Positions 19,117 to 28,160 are shown, counted from the first letter of the stretch. The stretch: 64,000 bases of DNA from Bacillus oleivorans (GCF_900207585.1 NZ_OAOP01000005.1:186001-250000), one strand, 5' to 3'. Made by a program: numbers and translations. The notes: generated by a model from the sequence alone, not told the origin.

Positions 19117-19497
19117 ATGGAAACAATGGGTCGACATGTAATCTCAGAACTTTGGGGTTGCGATTTTGACAAATTAAATGACTTAGTACAAATTGAAAAA
19201 ACATTTGTTGATGCTGCACTTAAATCTGGTGCAGAGGTTCGTGAAGTTGCTTTTCATAAATTTGCACCTCAAGGTGTTAGTGGGGTAGTAATCATTTCTG
19301 AATCTCATCTAACAATCCACAGCTTCCCAGAACATGGTTATGCAAGCATTGACGTTTATACTTGTGGCGATTTAGATCCAAACATTGCCGCTGATTATAT
19401 CGCAGAGAGTCTAGGCGCTCAAACGAGAGAAACAATTGAGCTTCCTCGTGGCATGGGCCCAGTTCAAGTGAAACAATCTAAAGTGAAAGCTCTTTAA
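19117..19497 (+). CDS. speD: S-adenosylmethionine decarboxylase proenzyme
   Basis: Makes decarboxylated SAM, the aminopropyl donor for spermidine. It is the short prokaryotic pyruvoyl type (126 residues), which self-cleaves before Ser63 (motif [12 protein letters not shown]) to create the pyruvoyl cofactor. Cys83 in the VYTCGD segment matches the family. The start has a strong AAAGGGGG. That ribosome site is exactly complementary to a C run 41 bp upstream (see the leader feature), so translation may be regulated. B. subtilis speD also follows gapB. Confidence 0.95.
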   Translation: METMGRHVISELWGCDFDKLNDLVQIEKTFVDAALKSGAEVREVAFHKFAPQGVSGVVIISESHLTIHSFPEHGYASIDVYTCGDLDPNIAADYIAESLGAQTRETIELPRGMGPVQVKQSKVKAL

Positions 19498-19512
19498 AAA
19501 ATGGAAACCGGA

Positions 19513-19540
19513 GAGGGGACAATATGGTCTCCTCTTTTTT
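19513..19540 (+). terminator. intrinsic terminator after speD
   Basis: GAGGGGAC pairs with GTCTCCTC (one G-U) and is followed by six T. Confidence 0.85.
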
Positions 19541-19628
19541 CGTTTTAGCTCTTCTTTAAGCAATCATGTTGAATCTTATTGAACAAGGGTGTACAATTCG
19601 CATCTTCAAACAAATACTGTTTCGAAAC

Positions 19629-19804
19629 GGACATAGGATCCGTTATATCAATAAAATAAGCTATTCCAGTGAAGCAAACAGACATAGGATCCGTTATTGA
19701 ACCAAAATCGTCAAAAAAATGCCGAAATTCACCAGCATAACGGAACCAGTGTCCTTTAATTTCAGAAATCATCGTTTTTGCGACAAATAACGGAACCAGT
19801 GTCC
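19629..19804. repeat. four-unit palindromic repeat element, copy 1 (+ + - -)
   Basis: Units are GGACATAGGATCCGTTAT at 19629-19646 (+) and a near copy at 19681-19698 (+), then ATAACGGAACCAGTGTCC at 19737-19754 (-) and 19787-19804 (-). Steps are 52, 56 and 50 bp. It occupies most of the gap between speD and the next gene; 19541-19628 and 19805-19960 hold nothing I can name. The same element occurs at 28916-29090 and 50861-51035. It contains no open frame or transposase. Confidence 0.85.
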
Positions 19805-19974
19805 GCTTAGGACCAACCCGCCACGTTTGCTACAAGAAATAAAAAATTGAACACTATTATTTTGATTCCCATTGCCTCCCTACTGTGCTACTCAACCAAG
19901 AAAAGCGCTTTCTTACCACTTGGCTATTTTTTCTAGGTCGTTTACAATAAAAGAAAACAATGTGGAGGCGTCCT

Positions 19975-20364
19975 ATGGGGGTAATGAGATCACTCATCAT
20001 TCGTTATCAAAAACAATGTGAAACGAGAGATGATCATCCGGATGAACAATTACAAAGTCATTACTATAAAGCTGGATTTGATAAAGTGTTCCAAACAGTT
20101 GAGGAATGGGCAAAAGGCAGGAGAGATTTTACGGTTGAATCGGTTTCAAAGGAGCATGGGGAAATCGGAATTAAGCTAAGTAAGCCTGATTCGCTCTTAG
20201 TCATTACGGTTGTGTCGCCAAGACCATTTCAAACTGCCGTTGATTTTATGATATCTACCGACAAATCTTCGATTGCAGGAATGTATCCAACATTAAAACA
20301 ATTAATTAACGGTTATTACCAGGAACTTGATCGTCTCCTCCCTTATATAGGTAAAAAGAGCTAG
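19975..20364 (+). CDS. conserved hypothetical protein
   Basis: I do not recognise a characterised family. The 129-residue product looks soluble and cytosolic: no signal peptide or membrane segment, with a charged N terminus followed by alternating hydrophobic stretches (LVITVVSPRPFQTAVDFMIS) that suggest an alpha/beta fold. An in-frame ATG at 19960 overlaps the GGAGG ribosome site, so the ATG at 19975, 6 bp after it, is chosen. The gene lies alone between repeat element copy 1 and nrdR. A good ribosome site and normal composition support it being real. Confidence 0.7.
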   Translation: MGVMRSLIIRYQKQCETRDDHPDEQLQSHYYKAGFDKVFQTVEEWAKGRRDFTVESVSKEHGEIGIKLSKPDSLLVITVVSPRPFQTAVDFMISTDKSSIAGMYPTLKQLINGYYQELDRLLPYIGKKS

Positions 20365-20452
20365 AATATTCATCCATTCGCTTTAGAGTTCTTGAAAGAA
20401 GTATTGTGAATTTTATACAATAATAAGAGATTTATGGATGGAGTTGAACGTT

Positions 20453-20917
20453 ATGAAATGCCCATCTTGTCAGATGCTAGGAACGAGAGTATTAGATTCG
20501 CGTCCTGTTGATGAAGGACGTGCTACGAGAAGAAGAAGAGAATGTGAAAATTGTGGGCATCGCTTTACAACGTTTGAGCGGGTTGAAGAATCCCCGTTAA
20601 TTGTTGTAAAAAAAGAGGGGACACGTGAAGAGTTTAGCCGGGAAAAGGTGCTTCGCGGTCTTATTAAAGCATGTGAAAAAAGACCTGTTTCTTTGCAGCA
20701 GCTCGAAACGATTGCTAACGAAGTCGAGATTGAATTAAGGAATCAGAGCGCTTCTGAAGTCCAAAGTGTGGATATTGGCGAAATGGTAATGGACAAGCTT
20801 GCAAAGGTGGACGAAGTTTCGTATGTTCGCTTTGCATCTGTGTATCGTCAGTTTAAGGATATAAATGTATTTTTAGATGAACTTAAAGATTTAATCAACA
20901 AGGAGAAAGCCAAATAG
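20453..20917 (+). CDS. nrdR: transcriptional repressor NrdR
   Basis: Zinc-ribbon and ATP-cone repressor of ribonucleotide reductase genes, responding to ATP/dATP. The 154-residue protein has the zinc ribbon CPSC...CENCGHRF in residues 3-34, the arginine-rich segment GRATRRRRE that contacts DNA, and an ATP-cone from about residue 49. An ATG at 20438 is in frame but sits on the GGAG site; MKCPSC at 20453 matches the family start. It begins the nrdR-dnaB-dnaI cluster, typical of Bacilli. Confidence 0.96.
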   Translation: MKCPSCQMLGTRVLDSRPVDEGRATRRRRECENCGHRFTTFERVEESPLIVVKKEGTREEFSREKVLRGLIKACEKRPVSLQQLETIANEVEIELRNQSASEVQSVDIGEMVMDKLAKVDEVSYVRFASVYRQFKDINVFLDELKDLINKEKAK

Positions 20918-20994
20918 AGCCAGCTCGCTATTGGCTCTATTTTCTCTTTAATTAGGGAGTATATACTCCACTATGTAAAGGATGGATGAGATCT

Positions 20995-22374
20995 ATGGAA
21001 GCAAGACATTGGACCGAATTAGTTCCCGGTGACACTTATCAAATTCAATCAGCTGGACTCATTCAGCCATACTTTCAAAAAGTAACAGCTCTTCTCTATC
21101 AGCCTCTAATAGGATCCGCAGCTATCAGCCTTTACACCACTTTATGGAGCGAACTGGAGGAAAACCGTACTTATTCCAAACAAAATCATCACCATTTCTT
21201 AATGGCTGTTTTAAACATTCCATTACGCGAGATTTACCAGGCTAGGCTAAAATTGGAGGGAATTGGCCTGTTGCGTACTTTTCGCTCCAAACATACAGAA
21301 GGTTCGTCCTATGTATATGAGCTCCAGTCTCCACTTAGTCCGCATGCATTTTTCCAGGATAGCATGCTGAGCTATTTTTTATTCAGAAAGTTAGGCGAGC
21401 ATCATTTTAATAGATTAAAAAACTATTTTCGCATTGATTCATTTGTGGACTCTTCTTCATTTGATGAAATGACCCGATCCTTTCATGAGGTTTTCGCATC
21501 CTCTCCGGCAAGAGCATTTCCTGTCCAAACTCTTGATGATCAGGAACAATGGGTGGATATTGTTGATGGAACAGCTCCAATTGTTAAGCTGGAAAACTTT
21601 TCGCTCGATCTTTTTTACGGAGGGCTGTCTGACACGTTTATAAAAATCGACAGTATAACTCCGAAAGTGGAAGAAACGGTGTTAAAACTGGCCTACGTCT
21701 ACAGCCTGAGCCCGCTGGATATGCAAAAAATTATTTTAGAGGCAGTCGATGACGACCAGGAAATTAATTTAGATGAATTAAGAAATGCAGCAAAAAGCTG
21801 GTATGAGCTGAAAAAGGGCAAGCATTTGCCTGAACTAGTGGAACGGGTTAATCAGCCAAAGCCGCCTCAAAAACCTGAGAAAAAAGAAACAAAAGAGGAA
21901 AAGCTGATTCGGTATCTATCCAGCGTATCTCCTAAACAATTACTAACTGACTTAGCTCATGGGCATGAGCCATCCAAAACCGACCTGGCTTTGGTAGAGT
22001 CTCTTATAGTTGATCAAGGTCTTGAGCCAGGGGTTATTAATGTCCTGCTTTATAATGTTATGCTTAAGCAGGATATGCGTTTAACTAAGAGCTATGTACA
22101 AACGATAGCGGGCCATTGGGCAAGAAAAAATATAAAAACGGTTGAAGAAGCGTTTGCTTTTGCGAAGCAAGAACATCAGAAGGTTCAAGTGAAGAGCAAA
22201 TCTCCTTACCGTAATCAGAGTCAGAAAAAATCAGGGAGAAAAGAAGTTGTACCCGAATGGTTTGAGGAAGAACGTAATCGAAGAAATGAAGTGGCCACCT
22301 CTGCCAGCATATTTGAAGACTTCGATTTTGAATTGGAGAGAAAAAGATTAGAAGAAGAGCTTCGCAAAAAATAA
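20995..22374 (+). CDS. dnaB: replication initiation and membrane attachment protein DnaB
   Basis: Helicase-loading protein of Gram-positive bacteria (not the helicase itself), acting with DnaD and DnaI at oriC and at restart sites. The 459-residue protein has an N-terminal winged-helix part (LLYQPLIGSAAISLYTTLW, LEGIGLLRTF), a central DnaB/DnaD-like segment, and a C-terminal DnaD-like helical domain with a charged tail. The choice between ATGs at 20986 and 20995 is open: AAAGGA lies 3 or 12 bp away. 20995 fits the family N terminus better. dnaI follows 15 bp later. Confidence 0.92.
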   Translation: MEARHWTELVPGDTYQIQSAGLIQPYFQKVTALLYQPLIGSAAISLYTTLWSELEENRTYSKQNHHHFLMAVLNIPLREIYQARLKLEGIGLLRTFRSKHTEGSSYVYELQSPLSPHAFFQDSMLSYFLFRKLGEHHFNRLKNYFRIDSFVDSSSFDEMTRSFHEVFASSPARAFPVQTLDDQEQWVDIVDGTAPIVKLENFSLDLFYGGLSDTFIKIDSITPKVEETVLKLAYVYSLSPLDMQKIILEAVDDDQEINLDELRNAAKSWYELKKGKHLPELVERVNQPKPPQKPEKKETKEEKLIRYLSSVSPKQLLTDLAHGHEPSKTDLALVESLIVDQGLEPGVINVLLYNVMLKQDMRLTKSYVQTIAGHWARKNIKTVEEAFAFAKQEHQKVQVKSKSPYRNQSQKKSGRKEVVPEWFEEERNRRNEVATSASIFEDFDFELERKRLEEELRKK

Positions 22375-22389
22375 CGGGGGGTGAAATTT

Positions 22390-23322
22390 TTGGAAAAGAT
22401 TACAAATGCTTTGTCACAATGGGGAAAAGGTTCTTCCTTTGAACAGCGATATGAACAAATGAAACAGAATGTGCTAAATCATCCTGATGTGCGTTATTTT
22501 CTAAACGAACATTCCAGTCAGATCACGATGGAAATGGTTGAGCGAAACTTGAATACACTTTATGAATTCTCTACACAAAGCAAAAACTGCAGCGGTTGTC
22601 CATCTCTTCGTGAATGTAAAAATGTGATGGGCGGTTTTCATCCGAGACTTGCGCTTATCGGGGATCATATTGAAATTTTATATGATCAATGTCCGCGTAT
22701 GAAACTCGAACAGGACAGATTGAATCGCGAAAAACTGGTGCAAAGTTTTTCCGTTCCTAAGGAAATATTATCTGCAAAATTTGAAAGCATCGATTTAAAT
22801 CAAAATGATCGATTGCCAGCAATTAGGAGCGCTAAAAACTTTACCCAATCCTTTCTCGAGAATCAATCTTGCAAAGGTTTATATTTATATGGGAAGTTCG
22901 GAGTTGGCAAAACCTATCTGCTCGGAGCAATCGCCAATGAATTAGCCGAAAAAGGAGTATCCTCTTATATTGTTCACGTGCCTGAATTAATTAGAGAACT
23001 CAAAAATTCAATCGGAGAATCAACTTTAGAAGAAAAATTAAATTCGGTGAAAACAGCCAAAATTTTAATGCTCGATGATATCGGGGCAGAATCGTTAACA
23101 AACTGGGTGAGAGATGAGATATTCGGAACTATTCTTCAATATCGCATGCTTGAGAAGCTACCTACCTTATTTACCTCTAATTTTGACCTAATCCAGCTTG
23201 AGCACCATTTTACGTTTAACCAAAAAGGCGACCAGGAGGATGTAAAAGCTGGCCGTTTAATTGACCGGATTCGAGCCCTTGCTGATCCAATCCCAGTTGG
23301 CGGCCATAACAGAAGAGGATAA
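22390..23322 (+). CDS. dnaI: primosomal protein DnaI (helicase loader ATPase)
   Basis: AAA+ loader that places the replicative helicase on DNA with DnaB. An N-terminal helicase-binding domain (about 1-130) includes a zinc-binding cysteine set (CSGCPSLREC and a later CPR). The ATPase domain has Walker A GKFGVGKT, Walker B LMLDDIGAE, sensor 1 TSNF and an arginine finger region (GRLIDRIRAL). A GTG at 22381 is in frame but lies inside GGGGGGTGA; the TTG at 22390 (then EKITNAL...) matches B. subtilis DnaI in length and sequence. The product is 310 residues. It is probably co-transcribed with dnaB. Confidence 0.93.
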   Translation: MEKITNALSQWGKGSSFEQRYEQMKQNVLNHPDVRYFLNEHSSQITMEMVERNLNTLYEFSTQSKNCSGCPSLRECKNVMGGFHPRLALIGDHIEILYDQCPRMKLEQDRLNREKLVQSFSVPKEILSAKFESIDLNQNDRLPAIRSAKNFTQSFLENQSCKGLYLYGKFGVGKTYLLGAIANELAEKGVSSYIVHVPELIRELKNSIGESTLEEKLNSVKTAKILMLDDIGAESLTNWVRDEIFGTILQYRMLEKLPTLFTSNFDLIQLEHHFTFNQKGDQEDVKAGRLIDRIRALADPIPVGGHNRRG

Positions 23323-23350
23323 GTACCCGTTTGGGTGCTTTTCTTTTTTC
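23321..23350 (+). terminator. weak terminator after dnaI
   Basis: AAGTACCC pairs with GGGTGCTT (one G-U), followed by TTCTTTTTT. It marks the end of the nrdR-dnaB-dnaI cluster. Confidence 0.6.
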
Positions 23351-23442
23351 GCCAAATTTTTTTCTTCCCGCCCCCTACTTCTAAAATAGCCAAGCTCCCC
23401 ATATATATGGAAGCAGGGATTTCGCTTTTCAGGGGGGATAAC

Positions 23443-24294
23443 ATGTTCCAGGTTCATTTTGAAGAAACAGAGGAGGCTAAAGAACTTCTTAGCTTTTTAA
23501 CGAAAACAATGTCCTCCTCTCTTTTTATTGAAGGAATAGAAATTTTACATAATGATAGGACAATATCTATACGATATCCTAATGAAGTGCATCAGGAATG
23601 TTTGCAACTGTTGCGGAATAGTTTAAAAGGTTTTATTATCGCTTTCAAGAAAGAGAAGTGGTTTGAAAAGCTGTTAGAACAGCAATATTATTACAATGAA
23701 GCTGAGGAAAGGCATCAAATCCTTGAGATCCTTCATTCGATTTTAGAAGGTGAACGTGAAGATATCGAGCTTCTGCCCTACATAGACGAAAATGAAATGT
23801 TAGAAAGAATCTTACAAGAGTTTTTAAGTGAACAGCCCTCATTCTACTTTGAATCGTTTGAAACGTTTCGGCTAAAGCCTTACTTCGAGCATTTAATGAA
23901 TTATTTGGATGCAGCCATCGATGAATACAAAATGGAACAGGAATACCAAGCTTTTGTCCATATGCTCCGTGATTTTCTAAAGGGGAGAGAATCAAAATAT
24001 AAAAAAATCTTTTTAGTCGATCAAGATGGATTTCAATTTTTTATTGAAGGCGGAATACCGTTAAAGAGATCCGAATTAGCTAAAATTATTGACCGTAAAT
24101 TGGTAACCAATCATCCTATCTATGTGGATTCAGTCACAATCGCACCGCTTATATCGATTGCACCAGAAGAGGTGTATGTCTTTACTGACAATATGGACCA
24201 GGGAATGGTGGTGACATTAAAAAATATTTTTGAGGAAAAGTTAACTGTATTCCCGCTCGAGTCTTATCCTTTTCAAGAACAGGTGAAGTATTAA
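23443..24294 (+). CDS. ytxC: putative sporulation protein YtxC
   Basis: A 283-residue protein matching the YtxC family by position (dnaI-ytxC-thrS) and general make-up. Its function is unknown; the family is annotated as sporulation-related because it is restricted to endospore formers. It is rich in Glu and Lys, with no membrane segment, and has alternating helices and the C-terminal stretch RKLVTNHPIYVDSVTIAPL. The open frame begins at 23335 with an implausible Phe/Pro-rich leader that includes the dnaI terminator. The ATG at 23443, after GGGGGGAT, is the real start. Confidence 0.82.
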   Translation: MFQVHFEETEEAKELLSFLTKTMSSSLFIEGIEILHNDRTISIRYPNEVHQECLQLLRNSLKGFIIAFKKEKWFEKLLEQQYYYNEAEERHQILEILHSILEGEREDIELLPYIDENEMLERILQEFLSEQPSFYFESFETFRLKPYFEHLMNYLDAAIDEYKMEQEYQAFVHMLRDFLKGRESKYKKIFLVDQDGFQFFIEGGIPLKRSELAKIIDRKLVTNHPIYVDSVTIAPLISIAPEEVYVFTDNMDQGMVVTLKNIFEEKLTVFPLESYPFQEQVKY

Positions 24295-24324
24295 ATAAAT
24301 TTACAAACTTTTTAAAAAGAGTCC

Positions 24325-24354
24325 TTGACTTTTTAAAGCGGGAATTCATATAAT
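24325..24354 (+). promoter_or_regulatory. sigma-A promoter of the thrS T-box transcript
   Basis: TTGACT and TATAAT are separated by 18 bp. It lies about 40 bp before the start of Stem I. Confidence 0.75.
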
Positions 24355-24384
24355 ACATTCATATACTTGAACTTAACATTTTAA

Positions 24385-24632
24385 AACGCTATGACGAGGA
24401 CATGAGCAAGTTGTATTTGTTCCCAGAGAGGGAAGGATTTGGTGAAACCTTCCTATCAAGTAAGCTTGACTTACCGCCTCTGAGCATTAGCTGTGAACCA
24501 TATTGCAGTAATAGCTAACGGTTTTTACACCGATATCTGTAGAAGAGTGGCTTGTTGAATGAATTTCAATAAGCAACTAGGGTGGAAACACGGGTATACA
24601 GCTCGTCCCTTTTTAGGGGCGGGCTTTTTTTA
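24385..24632 (+). promoter_or_regulatory. T-box leader controlling thrS (threonine specifier ACC)
   Basis: Transcription-antitermination leader that reads uncharged tRNA-Thr. Stem I starts near 24391, with GAGG pairing to CCTC (24477-24480). The specifier codon ACC is at 24473-24475. The AGAGAG and GGTGAAACC-type distal Stem I motifs lie near 24425-24450. The T-box AGGGTGGAAACACG is at 24579-24592. The terminator hairpin GCTCGTCCCT/AGGGGCGGGC at 24601-24624 is followed by seven T. The competing antiterminator uses the T-box arm. This is a complete, normal T-box. Confidence 0.93.
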
Positions 24633-24680
24633 TTTTAAAAAAAAGGCTATGTTTAAAGACTGTGGTTGATTTGGCACTAA

Positions 24681-24812
24681 GTTGATTGGAAAGGAAGGTG
24701 CTTGACTCCTGCTTAGAAAAGCGAGTCAAGAGAGACCTAAGCAGGCGCTAAAGCGCCGAGGAGGCTTCCGGACCGCCCGCTTAAAGCTTAAGCGCCTGCA
24801 GCGGAAATCAAC
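24681..24812 (+). repeat. dispersed palindromic repeat inside the thrS leader
   Basis: A ~132-bp element lies between the T-box terminator and thrS. Its ends are GTTGATTGG and GGAAATCAAC, near-inverted. Inside are CTTGACTC/GAGTCAAG (24701-24708 with 24723-24730), the perfect hairpin GGCGCTAAAGCGCC, and G+C-rich segments unlike the surroundings. From memory, closely similar elements are scattered between genes in many Bacillaceae genomes. There is no open frame. It extends the thrS 5' untranslated region by more than 150 nt. Confidence 0.75.
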
Positions 24813-24858
24813 CGGGCGATTAACAGAGCCCTTAAAAATGCAGAAGGAGTTGAATCAG

Positions 24859-26790
24859 ATGGCTGATGTAGTAAAAATTACGTTTCCGGATGGTGCGGTA
24901 AAGGAGTTTCCAAAAGGAACGACGACAGAAGATATCGCAGCATCTATCAGTCCAGGATTAAAAAAGAAAGCCATCGCGGGTATTGTAAATGGCGCGCCAA
25001 TTGATTTGCGCACGCCAATTCATAAAGATGCGAGTATAGAAATCGTAACACAAGGCAGTCAAGAGGCCTTAGAAATAATGAGACACTCTACAGCTCATTT
25101 AATGGCTCAAGCTATTAAACGTCTGTTTCCGGATGTTAAATTGGGCGTAGGTCCTGTTATTGAAAATGGCTTCTATTACGATATAGATCTTGATGTTTCC
25201 TTAACACCAGAAGATCTGCCGGCGATTGAAAAGGAAATGAGTAAAATTATTGGTGAAAATCTTGAGATTGTAAGGCTTGAAGTATCAAGAGAAGAAGCAA
25301 AAGAAAGATTTGCTGCGATTAACGATCCTTATAAATTAGAGCTGCTGAATGCTATTCCAGAAAATGAAACAGTATCGATATATGAGCAGGGTGAATTTTT
25401 TGACCTTTGCCGTGGCGTTCACGTTCCATCAACAGGAAAAATTAAAGAATTTAAGCTATTAAGCATCTCTGGAGCTTACTGGCGCGGAGACAGTAAAAAT
25501 AAAATGCTGCAGCGGATTTATGGAACAGCCTTCTTTACTAAAGAAGATTTGGCTGAGCACCTCCGCTTACTAGAAGAAGCGAAAGAACGCGATCACAGAA
25601 AGATTGGAAAAGAGTTAGAACTGTTTACAATCTCGCAAAAGGTCGGTCAGGGACTGCCATTATGGCTGCCTAAAGGTGCAACGATCCGCCGTACAATTGA
25701 GCGCTACATTGTCGATAAGGAAATTAAGCTCGGCTATGACCATGTATATACTCCTGTATTAGCAAGCGTTGAGCTTTATAAAACAAGCGGACACTGGGAT
25801 CACTATCAAGAAGATATGTATCCAATTATGGAAATGGATAATGAAGACCTGGTTCTTCGTCCAATGAACTGTCCGCACCATATGATGGTCTACAAAAACA
25901 GTATTCATAGCTATCGTGAGCTGCCGATCCGGATTGCTGAACTTGGAATGATGCACCGGTATGAAATGTCTGGCGCCTTAACTGGACTTCAGCGTGTTCG
26001 GGGAATGACATTAAACGATGCACACGTATTTGTCCGTCCTGATCAGATAAAAGATGAGTTCAAACGCGTTGTAAACTTGATCTTAGAAGTATACAAGGAC
26101 TTTGGCATTGAAGACTATTCATTCCGCTTATCCTATCGTGATCCACAGGACAAAGAGAAGTATTTTGATGATGATGCAATGTGGAATAAAGCACAGTCTA
26201 TGTTAAAAGAAGCAATGGATGATCTTGGTTTAGAGTATTTTGAAGCAGAAGGTGAAGCTGCATTCTATGGACCTAAGCTAGACGTTCAGGTTCGTACAGC
26301 TCTTGGCAAGGATGAAACATTATCAACAGTTCAGCTTGATTTCTTGCTACCAGAGAGATTTGACCTTACTTATGTAGGGGAAGATGGCAAGCCACACCGT
26401 CCGGTTGTTATTCACCGCGGCGTTGTGTCCACAATGGAACGGTTTGTTGCTTTCTTAATTGAAGAGTATAAAGGGGCCTTCCCTACTTGGTTAGCACCCG
26501 TTCAGGCGGTTGTTATCCCAGTTTCTCCAGATGTTCATTTCGAATATGCCCGCCAGGTAAAAGACGCGCTTAAAGCAGAAGGCTTCCGGGTTGAGCTTGA
26601 TAATCGCGACGAAAAGATGGGGTATAAAATCAGAGAAGCACAGATTCAAAAAATCCCATATATGCTTGTTGTTGGTGATCAAGAAGTCCAAGAGGAAGCT
26701 GTTAACGTTAGAAAATACGGTGAGCAAAAGTCGGAAACTGTAGCTTTTAAAGAATTTATCGGGAAACTGCAGGAAGAGGTAAATCGCTAG
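24859..26790 (+). CDS. thrS: threonyl-tRNA synthetase
   Basis: Class II synthetase charging tRNA-Thr. The 643-residue length equals B. subtilis ThrS. In order: TGS domain (about 1-62), editing domain with [12 protein letters not shown] (about 65-220), catalytic core with motif 2 region, zinc ligand Cys in [20 protein letters not shown], and a C-terminal anticodon-binding domain (from about 540). An in-frame ATG at 24838 precedes AAGGAG; the ATG at 24859 follows that site and matches the family. Expression is controlled by the T-box upstream. A repeat element separates the T-box from the gene. Confidence 0.96.
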   Translation: MADVVKITFPDGAVKEFPKGTTTEDIAASISPGLKKKAIAGIVNGAPIDLRTPIHKDASIEIVTQGSQEALEIMRHSTAHLMAQAIKRLFPDVKLGVGPVIENGFYYDIDLDVSLTPEDLPAIEKEMSKIIGENLEIVRLEVSREEAKERFAAINDPYKLELLNAIPENETVSIYEQGEFFDLCRGVHVPSTGKIKEFKLLSISGAYWRGDSKNKMLQRIYGTAFFTKEDLAEHLRLLEEAKERDHRKIGKELELFTISQKVGQGLPLWLPKGATIRRTIERYIVDKEIKLGYDHVYTPVLASVELYKTSGHWDHYQEDMYPIMEMDNEDLVLRPMNCPHHMMVYKNSIHSYRELPIRIAELGMMHRYEMSGALTGLQRVRGMTLNDAHVFVRPDQIKDEFKRVVNLILEVYKDFGIEDYSFRLSYRDPQDKEKYFDDDAMWNKAQSMLKEAMDDLGLEYFEAEGEAAFYGPKLDVQVRTALGKDETLSTVQLDFLLPERFDLTYVGEDGKPHRPVVIHRGVVSTMERFVAFLIEEYKGAFPTWLAPVQAVVIPVSPDVHFEYARQVKDALKAEGFRVELDNRDEKMGYKIREAQIQKIPYMLVVGDQEVQEEAVNVRKYGEQKSETVAFKEFIGKLQEEVNR

Positions 26791-26797
26791 GAAAAAT

Positions 26798-26830
26798 GGA
26801 GGCAGCTGCAGGGTTAAGGTTGCCTCTTTC
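26798..26830 (+). terminator. intrinsic terminator after thrS
   Basis: GAGGCA (26799-26804) pairs with TGCCTC (26821-26826), followed by TTTCTTCC. A short stem with a moderate U tract. Confidence 0.65.
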
Positions 26831-26947
26831 TTCCATCTATTAATTTTAGGATAGCGCAGTGACAACGCTTTAAAGAATAAAAATAAATGAGTATAAAATT
26901 TTAATTCGGAAAATTCAGTAATCTGTCGGAAAGGGGTCCTATGAAAT

Positions 26948-27304
26948 ATGTGGAGAAAATTAGCTAGTTTAAGCCTGCACAATAGCCATGCAGAATACGA
27001 AAAGTCCTTTGAAACTGAGACCATGATTTCAAAAGAACTATTCATAAAATCTGTAAAGGACCTAAATAAGACGATTACAGAGGATAAAAAATTAATGAAG
27101 TTCTTAAACAAACGAAACTTTGAACTGAACCAGCTAGTGATTAACTCTGGAGACAATGGCTTTGTTCAGGTAGTTGCATGGGCAAGTAATTTAGGGAATA
27201 AAGGGATTTATGTGGTTTATGTAAATGTGGATCATACCTTTCAGCCGATTTTCTCGGAAATGATTGAAAGAAGTGCGATGAAGCATTTTTCTGCAATAAG
27301 GTAA
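26948..27304 (+). CDS. hypothetical protein
   Basis: A 118-residue product with no family I recognise. It appears soluble, with no signal peptide. The N-terminal half is charged and helical (KELFIKSVKDLNKTITEDKKLMKFLNKR). The C-terminal half contains FVQVVAWASNLGNKGIYVVYVNVDHTF, suggesting a beta-rich core. AAGGGG lies 11 bp before the ATG, rather far. An out-of-frame ATG at 26941 opens only an eight-codon frame. It sits alone between thrS and the infC leader. Codon use resembles the neighbours, so it is probably real, but this is not certain. Confidence 0.5.
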   Translation: MWRKLASLSLHNSHAEYEKSFETETMISKELFIKSVKDLNKTITEDKKLMKFLNKRNFELNQLVINSGDNGFVQVVAWASNLGNKGIYVVYVNVDHTFQPIFSEMIERSAMKHFSAIR

Positions 27305-27311
27305 AAAAATG

Positions 27312-27340
27312 TTGCAATTAGTGAGCAGAATTGGTATAGT
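27312..27340 (+). promoter_or_regulatory. sigma-A promoter of infC-rpmI-rplT
   Basis: TTGCAA and TATAGT are separated by 17 bp. It gives a leader of about 295 nt before infC. Confidence 0.75.
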
Positions 27341-27344
27341 ATTC

Positions 27345-27560
27345 TTCGTGCCACAACGGGTATATATTTGACAAGATGTCAGATGTATGATAACCTTGAT
27401 TAGGTTAATTGAATACAGTTTGTTTATGTGAAGCAGAAGCATCCCCGCTTCTCACCTGATTGACGCTAGTGCTGTTGGCAGGTTAAAGGAATTAGTTTTC
27501 ATTATGAGAATGATAGATGGCGGGGCGTATTATGCGCTCGGCCATTTTTGTTTGTTTAAA
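27345..27560 (+). promoter_or_regulatory. L20 leader (autoregulatory, with terminator)
   Basis: The long structured leader before infC is in the place and style of the L20 leader of Firmicutes, to which ribosomal protein L20 binds to cause premature termination. A terminator-like hairpin, TGGC...GGGCGTA/TGCGCTC...GCCA at 27518-27544, is followed by five T. The L20 target fold could not be drawn with certainty by eye. Confidence 0.75.
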
Positions 27561-27641
27561 TTTCTAATATGACCTAGCTGCTGACACTTACGTTAAAACA
27601 AATTCAAACGTTGTATTCGAATTTTTTTGGAGGTGGCTCTT

Positions 27642-28160
27642 ATTAGCAAAGGAGACATGATCGTAAACGAGGGTATTCGCGCTCGTGAGGTTCGATTAAT
27701 TGATGCCAATGGCGATCAGCTTGGGATTAAATCCCGTGTAGAGGCTTTAGAAATTGCGGCCCGTCGTAATTTAGATTTGGTATTAGTTGCACCTAATGCC
27801 AAACCGCCTGTTGCTCGGATTATGGATTTTGGTAAATACCGTTTTGAGCAGCAGAAGAAAGAAAAGGAAGCCCGCAAAAAGCAAAAGATTATTAATGTAA
27901 AAGAGGTTCGGTTAAGTCCTACGATTGACGAGCATGACTTTAATACGAAGCTCCGCAATGCGATTAAATTCCTGGAAAAAGGCGATAAGGTAAAAGCCTC
28001 TATTCGCTTTAAGGGAAGAGCAATTACTCATAAAGAAATCGGACATAAAGTACTAGATCGTTTTGCGCAAAGCTGCTCCGAGGTGGCAACCGTTGAATCC
28101 GCACCAAAAATGGACGGACGCCAAATGTTTTTAGTACTTGCACCGAAAAACGAGAAGTAA
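27642..28160 (+). CDS. infC: translation initiation factor IF-3, ATT start
   Basis: IF-3 binds the 30S subunit and screens start codons. The open frame runs to a TTG at 27627, but that codon overlaps GGAGGTGG (27629-27636). Five bases after that site is ATT (27642), followed by AGC AAA GGA GAC ATG ATC. ATT (AUU) is the known unusual infC start in several bacteria, including Geobacillus. It lets IF-3 repress its own translation. The product is 172 residues. N domain ([13 protein letters not shown]), Lys-rich linker, C domain ([16 protein letters not shown]) are all present. An internal ATG at 27657 is the only standard-codon alternative. Confidence 0.93.
   Translation: MSKGDMIVNEGIRAREVRLIDANGDQLGIKSRVEALEIAARRNLDLVLVAPNAKPPVARIMDFGKYRFEQQKKEKEARKKQKIINVKEVRLSPTIDEHDFNTKLRNAIKFLEKGDKVKASIRFKGRAITHKEIGHKVLDRFAQSCSEVATVESAPKMDGRQMFLVLAPKNEK

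Noticed and set aside
18780-19172. 130-codon minus-strand open frame across the gapB end and speD leader
   Set aside because: It runs through a terminator, promoter and leader; no family resemblance.
26491-27156. 221-codon open frame on the minus strand over the thrS 3' end
   Set aside because: It overlaps thrS and the hypothetical gene in antisense, is low in plausible domains (very Phe/Leu-rich) and has no ribosome site; a shadow of AT-rich coding sequence.
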